Shown here piece by piece: positions 24,701 through 33,696 of a DNA stretch of 64,000 nt. This DNA is from Asterias amurensis (Eukaryota > Echinodermata > Asteroidea > Forcipulatida > Asteriidae). The notes under the pieces were generated by a model, which saw nothing but the letters and a program-made list of their open reading frames with translations, was not told where the DNA came from and did not search any database. The first letter of the stretch is position 1. Every line of letters starts with the position of its first letter. The DNA lies in the NCBI RefSeq assembly GCF_032118995.1, contig NC_092649.1, positions 26,409,927 to 26,473,926 of the forward strand. Reading direction: 5' to 3'. Both the position numbers and the translations under genes were made by a program.

Positions 24701-27223
24701 GGTAATTGTCAAAGACTAGCCTTCACAGTGTATCTCAACATATGCATAAAATAACAAACCTGTGAAAATTTGAGCTCTATCGGTCATCAAAGTTGCGAGA
24801 TAATAATGAAAGAAAACACCCTTGTCACACGAAGTTGTGTGCGTTTAGATGGTTGATTTCGAGAATCAAATTCGTGGAAAATTACTTCTTTCTCCAAAAC
24901 TATGGCACTTCAGAGGGAGCTGTTTCTCACAATGTTTTATACCACCAACCTCTCCCCATTACTTGTCACCAAGAAAGGTTTTATGCTAATAATTATTTTG
25001 ACAAATTACCAATAGTGTCCACTGCCTTTAAGGTATCACAACTTATATATAAAAATAACAAACCTGTGAAAATTTAGGCTCAATCGGTCATCGGAGTTGG
25101 GAAAAAATAATGGGAAAACGCACCCTTATTTCCGCACGTTTCTCGATGTCATGACATGTGTTAAAAATAAATCCGTAATTCTCGATATCGAGAATTGATA
25201 ATTGTTTTAATGTTTTCTTAAAAAGTAAAGCATTTCATGGAATAATATTTCAAGAGAAGTCTTTCACCATTACCTTCTGTAAACCCTGTAAGTTATTTGT
25301 AAATCTGTGAACTTTTATTTTTGTTTCTGTTCCAAAAGTGTATAATGGGATGGCTTTAATGTTGGCACTGTTGAATGATAGACAGCTGCTATTTGGGCGG
25401 GGCTTCAGTCATTGATAATCCATGTTGACAATATTGTAATGGGATGCCAATGACATTTACATCAAGTTACGTTTGTTGACTCCAGCTACCTACATTATTC
25501 ATGGTTACGGCTAGAGCTGTGTATTAAGAGAGTTGCAACATAAATAAACCAGTTTTCTTTGGTCACGTACATTTTGATCAGATTTTGACAAGTCTGGCAA
25601 CTTTTTTGGCCCAAATGCAGCACAATCCAGTGGTCTAGCACCCCCGGGTTTGTTTTTCTTTGCAATTAACAACTCTTATTATGGCCTCTAGTCTCACCGT
25701 AATATCAAAGATCCTGATGTAGAACGAGCGTTTGTTCCAGTCTTTTATGAAGCATACAACCCCACAGTGCTTCTTGGTCCAGGTGTTTGGGGGCTGAGCA
25801 ATGAATAGCTGTACAACAGTCGTCGCCAAAGCCTGTCAACAGACAAGTTTCATTATTGTTATGCTTCGTTTTTAAAACGGCAAGGGCACCAAGTCATTTT
25901 CTCCTTGGTAAAGGGTACTTCTAGAAACTAAAGGGCACCCTATGAGAAAATTGTTAATTTTGCAGGAAGCATTTCGAAGGCACCAAGGCAATGACCAAGG
26001 GGCATGGAAGCAATCGCATCTGTTGCCTCCGAGAAGTACCAGGCCTGGAACAGCACCTGAATACTACTCTCGTGCTAAAAAGTATGTAATTTCCCCAAAC
26101 TCAATTAGCTAAAGAAGAGGAAGCCCATCATACAGAAGGTGTTGATGTTTTGGACTCGGGCAATGCATTTACAATAACAGGATTTAAATACATAATCATA
26201 GCACCATTCCATTTCAACTGTGGCACGATGGAGGAAGGAAAATGCATTTCCTTCTTCCATGGACAGTGGCACTATGCACTAAGTCTAAATCCATCCATGC
26301 ACAAGCAACAATAGAAGAAAATAATGGCATTTACTGAACTACTTTGATTATAATAACACAGCCCCTTTTAAGTTTTAGGCTTTAAGTTTAATACAGGAGA
26401 TGAATGAATGAAGATCCACTGGCTGGCTGGACATTGCAATTTTGCCTTGGTTTAAAGTATGAAGAAAACAAGTAAAAATCAGAAAGATTTATGGTATCCT
26501 GCCACCGCTTTATCACCGATTTTTACAAAAAAAAAATATTTGATTTGGTTGAGTAAGTTGGATACTAAAATTCATAAGGAATGAAAAAATGGGGGCAGGA
26601 TACGGAAATGTTTCGATAGAATCTATCAATCATCTATTAAAATCATGAATATTTCATTAATTCAAACAAATTCATACATGAAATTTCAAACTACCTTTTG
26701 CTTAATTATTATTATAATATTAGTATTTACCGATCCAACCTCTCGTCTCTAATGATGAGTGATATGATGCCTGCACTAGCGCTACATGACAGTTCAGCAG
26801 AGTAACATCACCCATGGATGGAGGATTTTCTTCCTCCATCCTAGCCCACCTTGTTGCGCTGTTAATGGCTCCGCTTTTAACATCGGTCTCATTTTTAACA
26901 TCGGTCTCATCACTGTCGTGACAGTGATGAGACCGATGTTAAAAGCGGAGCCATTAACAGCTCAACAAGGTGGGCTACAGTGATGAGACCGATGTTAAAA
27001 GCGGAGCCATTAACAGCTCAACAAGGTGGGCTAATTTCATGGATACATATAAATCATCACCACACGACATCACCTCTATTTTTTTTATAAATTCAAAAAG
27101 AAATTCACTTACCTCACACTTCCTTCCCATAAGGTTAAACACCTGGTCATTTTCGGACTGGCTGAGTAGTTTAGAGGGTCGATTATTTTGGGCTGCATTC
27201 TTTCGCTGTTGAGTGTTCGCCAT
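12748..27223 (-). CDS. WASL: WASP/N-WASP family actin nucleation-promoting factor (complete, 492 aa)
   Basis: Eleven coding exons joined by GT-AG sites with consistent phase: 27223-27113, 25832-25698, 24498-24406, 23961-23862, 23047-22976, 18200-18116, 17334-17292, 16838-16694, 15406-14883, 14355-14247, 12809-12748. By family knowledge this is a cytosolic Cdc42/PIP2-controlled activator of the Arp2/3 complex. The product shows an N-terminal WH1 (about residues 20-146, with KHCGVVCFIKD and WEQELY), a lysine-rich basic stretch, a CRIB/GBD (ITKADIGTP then HVSHVGWDPEKGFD, about 187-260), a proline-rich region (263-390), two WH2 motifs (GLLNDIHKGIALKRV and ALLDQIRGGKALKKV), a central segment (GLGLALLNALQSRK) and an acidic tail ending DDDDEWE with the family tryptophan at 491. 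Two WH2 motifs and total length match N-WASP better than haematopoietic WASP. The ATG exon has a splice acceptor at 27307/27308, so a non-coding first exon lies upstream and was not located. Introns are full of transposons. Confidence 0.95.
13126..13182. repeat. 12-bp minisatellite
   Basis: About five units of CAGAGCCAACT-type sequence. It lies in the last WASP intron. Confidence 0.7.
13288..13497. mobile_element. hAT-like MITE, 210 bp, 8-bp TSD
   Basis: Inverted ends of more than 30 bp (CATAGAGTTATATATAAG...) between direct copies of GTGAAGAC (13280-13287, 13498-13505). A solo half-copy lies at 20077-20165. It lies in the last WASP intron. Confidence 0.85.
14883..15406 (-). CDS. WASL: WASP exon 10: proline-rich region plus both WH2 motifs
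   Basis: This is the largest exon of the gene at 524 nt. It encodes about 125 residues of proline runs split by Gly blocks (profilin and SH3 ligands in this family), then two actin-binding WH2 motifs, each with the LLxxI...LKKV/LKRV pattern. The donor is AAAAAG followed by GTCAGG; the acceptor follows TTTCAAG. The plus strand of this exon is a long series of G runs, which explains the Gly-rich antisense reading frames seen there. Confidence 0.93.
18677..18862. mobile_element. MITE with GATCCATTAAGCTCCGCCC termini
   Basis: The right end inverts to GATCCATTAGGGTCCGCCC. The GC-rich interior includes GGCGCGCGCAGCAG. It lies in WASP intron 6. Confidence 0.55.
20218..21077. mobile_element. Multi-palindrome element with 16-bp direct flanks
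   Basis: Bounded by direct copies of TACTAGTAATATATAC. It contains three separate hairpins: 20405-20485 (around GCACGCTGCCAGCGTGC), 20705-20835 (around CAACTCGGCTCCGCCTCGTTG) and 20930-21045. The first two also form the insert at 39706-40192, in reverse orientation. It lies in WASP intron 6. Confidence 0.65.
21652..22011. mobile_element. TTAA-flanked TIR element, family 2 (palindromic)
   Basis: Ends AGGAACACGTTGCCTTGG / CCAAGGCAACGTGTTCCT between TTAA sites. Nearly the whole element is an inverted repeat around a central dyad (TTGACTCCCATAAATGGCCG). It lies in WASP intron 6. Confidence 0.8.
24684..25027. mobile_element. TTAA-flanked family 1 element (block B copy)
   Basis: Block B counterpart of 6349-6692, with the same terminal repeats and TTAA flanks. 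Confidence 0.8.
26843..27034. repeat. Three-unit palindromic repeat in the intron after full WASP exon 2
   Basis: Block B counterpart of 8521-8712, in the intron just 3' of the ATG exon. Its presence in both blocks shows that it predates the duplication. Confidence 0.85.
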
Positions 27224-27828
27224 TTCGGCTGAAGGAGCACAGGAGGCAGGTGGGTCTAAAAACTGGGGTGTCCGCCCCTCCGATTCTGCCGACTCGGAAT
27301 TATGGAGCTGATAAAAACAGTATCAAAAAAGGATGGCACATCAAGATAATACTCAACTTTTGCTACAATTCATTTTAAGAAACAACTAGTCATTTACTAA
27401 TTAATTGGGGAAGTAAATTAAGTCACAACTCACCACAACAACTCCGGAGTCAAACTGCTGAACATTAATGAGGTTATTTTATGTAGGTTTATCAGTAGGC
27501 TATCAGTTTGTCTAACAGGCTAGGGTCAAAGTGCCTAATGCTCCACCCATAATGTTGAATATGGGTCATTCCATGTCAGACCAACACACTTTTTTACCTC
27601 ATGTCTTCCGATTTTGATAAAGTTGCTATGTTGCAACTGGTTCACCACTCACTTTTTGCTTGAAATTTGCCCCGGTCAACTACAACTCAGAAATAAAACC
27701 CTTCCTTCTCACAGATTACAGTATAACTTTACACCTTTATGTCCAATATCAAAATCATACCCCCTCAAAAAAAAAAAAAAAAAAAGGGGGGGGGACACAC
27801 AAAAAGACAAACAATTTGTTCAGTTTAA

Positions 27829-28261
27829 AGGCAGTGGACACTATTGGTAAATACTCAAAAGAATTATTAGCATAAAACCTTACTTGGTAACGAGTAATGG
27901 GGTTGATAGTATAAAACATTGTGAGAAACCAAGCATCTGAAAGCACACAACTCTGTGTGACAAGGGTGTCTTTTTCTTTCATTATTATCTCGCAACTCCG
28001 ACGACCAATCGAGCTCAAGTTTTCACCTGTGTGTTATTTTATGCATATGTTGAGATACAGCAAGTGAGAAGTCTCGTCTTTGACAATAGACCTTATGCAT
28101 TGCTGTCATCCAGCCGCCATCTTTGAGGTCAAACGGTGACGAAACAATCGAAACGCACATAGATTGGCCAATGAACAACCTCCTTTTGACCTCAATGCAG
28201 GGGCGCCGTACTGAAATGACGTCATGTGCATAAGGTCCATTACCAATGGTGTCCACTGTCT
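27829..28261. mobile_element. TTAA-flanked family 1 element with nested MITE (block B copy)
   Basis: Block B counterpart of 9575-10006. It is preceded by an expanded A/G run at 27767-27795 that differs in length between the copies. Confidence 0.8.
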
Positions 28262-28896
28262 TTAAGAGACGCACATGACATAATTACCCTCATCACACTG
28301 ATATGATCTTACCACAAGAAAACCAGATAGATAGTATACGTATAGGTACATTTTTAATTTATCACCTATTGTACATGTACATCCTAAAGGCCATTGTTAA
28401 ATGGTTCTGAATGATAGTGGTACTTCTGTTGACACCAAATTAGAGTTCACTTGATGCAAACAAATTAACCTACACATGTGTAGGAATTTTGTCTGACTTC
28501 CACCAAAAAAAAGTCTTAAAATTACACTTGCCTTACCTTAACTTTACAGGGAATAAAATTGGAAGCAAAATCATACTCTACATTAAATAATACATACAAG
28601 GTTAATATCAATTAAGTTTCAAGCAACGTCTTATTTGTACAATGTTTCAATGCTCAGTTGGTGTATGTAACTTCATCTTTTTATCATAATTATTCTTTAA
28701 TCCCTATCCAAGCTTTACACCATTAAAATTCATCTAATAAGGATTTTACAAGAACGGAAACAAACTTTCGTAAATAAACAAACTAAACAAAATAATCAGA
28801 TAAGAAAAAGTTCAAGTTTATACATATTAAATAATTTAATTGCGATGTGCAAGTGTTTCGTTTGACCACAGAGCACTTGACCACTTCACTTGCTAG

Positions 28897-29137
28897 GGCC
28901 CAATTTCACGGCTCTGCTTACCGTAAGCACAGAATCGGCGCTTATGGAAGCAGGGAATTCTGTGCTCACGGCAAGCGTATTTCACGGGTTAGCAGCAAAT
29001 TTTGGCTTCTGCACGTGCGTACTCAACGTTAGTAGGCATTCTACTCTTACAAGGCTAGCGCAGAAGTTTGGCACTTGCACGTAAGCAGGGAATCGTGATC
29101 GTAAGCGCGAAATTCAGCAGAGCCATGAAATTGGACC
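28897..29137. mobile_element. MITE with GGGCCCAATTTCA termini (block B copy)
   Basis: Counterpart of 10688-10925, upstream of the full WASP gene. Confidence 0.7.
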
Positions 29138-30190
29138 CTGATCAACTGAAAAGTTGCATGTCTGCAATAGCCTCCAAGGTCATGTAATATTTGCAGTAGA
29201 CTCTAAAAGGTAACCAGTAGCCGTGACCTCTCTTGGCTTGATCATTAAGGCCTATGAGTTAACTCTGATCTGATCTTAATGAGGTCAAGCAAGGTCGCAG
29301 CAACTGGTTACCCTTTAGAGTGTATGGTCGAGTCCGAAACAGCTACAGCTATGGCTACATCGTGTTGGTCTGCCTATTCTTTAACACTGGCAGACGCACT
29401 GATCTAGCCGCAGCCGTAGCCGAAGTCGCCGTTTCGGACACTGCCTATAGGGAGTTAGGGGGTAATTTCTGCAGCCGTTCCATCAGCCTGATTGGATCCA
29501 CAACAAAGTGGCTTGTCCAATCAAGCGTCATCATTGAGTGTGGAATACTACACACACTCTCGGCCACAAGAAGGAAGAGCAACAATCGTCAAAATAAAAA
29601 ACCAACAGGACGCGTTCCTAAATCAGGGGTGCGATGTCATTGCTGCCAAAAGGGTCTAGAACTAGTATCTAAATTTAAGGTATGTTGAAATGGTGACATT
29701 TCCATGTTCGGGTTATCCCTGGAACTGTCTATGTACCATGGAGCTTCTGGGAACAGTTTCCCCAGATCTAGAGATGTGGATTTAGCAATGTGTTGTTTTT
29801 TTAATCATGGAAAATGTATTAAGTTACAGTGTTTAGTCTGCAGAGCTGCCAATGTTTGCATATTGCGATCGGGGAGACATTAAACAACAAGCAGGAAGAC
29901 ATTTAGAACTACATTCACTATAATAGGGGGAAAAGCTCCCATATTCAAGGACAGTGTTGTAGCTAGTCAAGCTTTAGTGGTAGGTTCTAAATTCAATTTA
30001 GTTCACCAAGAGCGAGAGGTTCAACAAATTTATCCATGTTTAGATATGGGGCCATCATTGCTGAAGTGCAATCTGGGGGGAAATCTGTGCTAGGCAGCAC
30101 AGTGTACTTTGCTCAGAGTGCTGGGTGAAATTTGTTAGATCTGGGCATGGCCCGCCCAGCACCGCCCACATTGCTTATAAAAGGGGTCTT

Positions 30191-30253
30191 GAACTAGGAT
30201 CTGAACACTGTTCAGGGAATTTTTTTTAAAGGTGTTCATCAGAACATAGATCA
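30191..30253 (-). promoter_or_regulatory. Candidate SECIS element in SELENOK 3' UTR
   Basis: On the minus strand, about 165 nt after the stop, TGAT lies 5' of GAACAC and AGAT lies 3' of GTGTTC. This fits the SECIS quartet arrangement (U-G-A-N opposite N-G-A-U) around a 6-bp helix. The apical part contains a run of eight A residues, and a lower helix (GATCTATG with CCTAGTTC) pairs imperfectly. It is atypical: the base before TGA is C rather than A, and the upper helix is short. An AATAAA (reverse complement at 30339-30344) lies upstream of it, so inclusion depends on which polyadenylation site is used. Confidence 0.4.
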
Positions 30254-33200
30254 GGGAAAGTTGGCAGCTCTGAGTCTTGCTTAGGGGACGTCCAAAGTTT
30301 TCAAAAATGTTACGATCACGCAGAGTTGAGACTTAGAGTTTATTTTAAATCTCGCTGGTAGCTCTTGTCTTGACGATGTTGCTCTGCATGCCTGCTATAA
30401 GGGACTACAGCAGGCATTTACCTGTAAGAAAAGGATGAAGAAGTATATTAGTTTAACAGATTATACAATACAATTAATTTAACGGATGCTTGTGGATTTT
30501 TGTGTTCACAGGACTCTGGGAAAGTACTGAGTATACTGTGCTTATTACACTTTTATATAAGGGCAAAATCAAATAATTATTGAGTATATTAATAGTATTA
30601 TGAGTTACTTGAACTGATTTTGGCAGCTCACATACGAATTACAATCGAACATAAACATTAAATTAAACAAAATACATAAATAACTTAAAATCATAGGGAT
30701 TTGACTTATATATCTACATGTAAGTAGAAAAACACATAAAAATATCAGACAATTTTTAAACGAGAAATACATGTAGTGATCACAATGAACCCTTATAAAA
30801 ACTGTACATACAAAAAATGTACAAACAAAATGCACACAATATAATGAAAATAATCAATAAATTAAATATTGTCATTGCCATCATTTCATCTAGAAACTAG
30901 GGAAATGTTGTACAACAATCGGACAAATATTTAGAATTACACTCAACAAAACAGGGAAAAAAGTTTCCACTATCAGGGAGATGTTCAAATTTGTTCATCA
31001 GAGCCTGGAAAGATTGGTTTATTCCCAGGGATCATTCTGCAGAATCAGGGAGGGTTTGTGTAGTAACTTGCAAAGTAGCTTTTATAGCGCCCTCTCTTGG
31101 TTGTTCCTGTTTAGTATTATTGTTGTTTACAAAATGGCTGCTGTTGAGTTCAGTCTTTTTTAATAAAGCTACGTTCAGTTCAGTAAAGAATCGCCTAAAC
31201 GACTGGTTATAACAGTTTGCAACTCTGCAATACATAATTAATTCACACAGTGCTAATTCACACAATTCTATTTATCACTCAAAATTTGTGAATCCATAGA
31301 AACAATTGTAGACATTAAAACATGGAAATAGAACAATGAAAAAGCAGAGTTTGACTGGCTGCAGTCCATTTCTTGCCAAGTACGAGGTAAAACAATATGA
31401 AGTATTAAGTGCAAGTACATATGTCATGTGATACAAATATTGCCACACATAAAGCGTAACAAAATAGCCATACACACCCATTAAATATTCTCTTAACAAT
31501 CGCACTGATAATAATGACAACTCATTCACAACTTTTCAGATAAGCTGCTACACAAATAACAGTTACAACAGTTGAATATGAATCATACACAAATTGACCA
31601 TATCACAAGTTGCCACCATTTCGATCATGTTCCCTGAATTAAAACAGTTGAATCTAAATCATACACAAATTGACCATGATCACAAGTTGCCACCATTTCG
31701 ATCATGTTCCCTGAATCCAGTAACAGTAATGAATTAGTGTCTCTTGCACAAGAAAGAAACCAGACTGTTTTTTTTTATCTTCCAGCTTGAGGCCGTTTCC
31801 GAAATGACTACCTCCTCTTCAACACAGACAGGTGCCCTGATCTATATGTGTAGCTTTAACTGTCGCCGAAATTGCCGTTTCTGAACACGGCTTGATTTGA
31901 TTATGATTTGGATCGGAGAAAAATCAAGATGGCCCCACCATGATCAAGGTCTATTGACAAAGTAAATTTGCGATCGCAAATTTCAAGACTCTTCTCAAAA
32001 CATATATCTATTCAAATCATCATACATAATTATTCTTTTATTTCCTCTGAGCGCTTACAGACTTTCTTTTGGAGGTGTTATAGGCGCTAAAGATATGCGG
32101 TTGTTATTAATAATGTTTGGACAATAACATCACAATATTACATTGTACTATTCCTTTATAAGTTTTGTATCCATAAAAGTGACAGCCTTCTTACCTTCCT
32201 CATCCACCTCCAGCTGGGGGCGGGGCACTTGGTGCTCCAGCCCCGCCCCTAAAACCGCCCATTCTTCTCCTTGGGCCTGGTGGTGGACCACGTCTGATGA
32301 AAGAATTAGAAATAAATAATATAAATTATATTGTCACAAAACTCAAAGTCTTTTGCCCATGTGACATTATGCCGATCCCCACTCAAGTCAGACTCAAGTC
32401 TTGATCCATTTCATAAAGCTACCTAAAACAGCAAATACTGCTCAACAGTTTTCTGCTAAGCAAACATAAGCAGGATACAGTCACAGATTGTACATGTGTG
32501 GAATGGTATTTTGGTTGGCCATCTTATTCTGGTAAGTTTTTAGTATAAGCTTGAAATTGGGCCCTACGTCCAGACCTTAGAACATACAAATGCAATCACA
32601 CTTACCCATTTCCGCTGCCTGCCTGGTAGTTTGAGGTTTGTCCACGACCTTTACTCGTCAGATCAGACTAGAAGAAAAAAAACAAACAAATCACATAAAG
32701 CTGCTAAGATGTTTATAGTTTGCAAATAATAATTCACAGTTCTTACAAATAGCTTTATCATACATACATATTAAATACACTGGACTTTTATATAGCGCCA
32801 TTTCATTTAGACCATGGCGCTTTAAAGACACTGGACACTATTGGTAATTGTCAAAGACCTGTCTTCTCACTTGGTGCATCTCAACATATGCATAAAATAA
32901 CAAACCTGTGAAAATTTGAGCTCAATTGGTCGTCGAAGTTGCAAGATAATAATGAAGAAAAAAAACACCCTTGTCACACGAAGTTGTGTGCTTTCATATG
33001 CTTGATTTCGAGTCCTCAAGTTCTAAACTTGAGGTCTCGAAATCAAATTCGTGGAAAATTACTTCTTTCTCAAAAACTACTTTACTTCAGAGGGAGCCGT
33101 TTCCCACATTGTTTTATACTACCAACCTCTCCCCATTACTTGTTACCAAGTAAGTTTTTATGCTAAAAATTATTTTGAGTAATTACCAATAGTGTCCACT

Positions 33201-33639
33201 GCCTTTAACAAGCAGACACAAGCATTGCAAATAATATAACAAATGAAAAAAAAGCAAAAAGAGATTGCCTCAAAATGCTTCCTATTTTTTCTACAAGGCC
33301 CATATCAGTCACTTCCCTAACTTCACTCATTTCACTGATACACATACACTGTACCCTCCCCTTACAATTTAAACTAACTGATGAGAAGCAAGAATTTAAA
33401 TTGTGACTTACATATACCATTGTTCGGAAGCTGTTGATAAAAAGAGAAAGGAAAGAAAATAATAACAGCAGTTAGTTTTGAGAACTTCATGTTTTTATGG
33501 CAAAAGTCATGCAAGCTAGTTTGCACCGATCTCTGAAAAGTATTTCTTATAGTTCTGATTTAGTAATTCTAGTTTTATCCTCCAGTTCCAATTCAAAATA
33601 CAACGAGGAATTTCTACTGAATGTTTTTCTCAACCCACA

Positions 33640-33696
<57 letters not shown>

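Larger units (their letters stand above)
22871..30742. repeat. Segmental duplication block B
   Basis: Counterpart of block A, about 18-21.5 kb away in direct orientation. This copy is continuous with the intact SELENOK gene on one side and with the GBD/VCA exons of WASP on the other, so it occupies the complete-gene context. Confidence 0.92.

Noticed and set aside
29320-29688. 122-aa plus-strand frame with a CHCC motif and a good donor at its end
   Set aside because: Its start lies in a palindromic MITE, and the block A counterpart has a one-base length difference in the frame; it does not look constrained.
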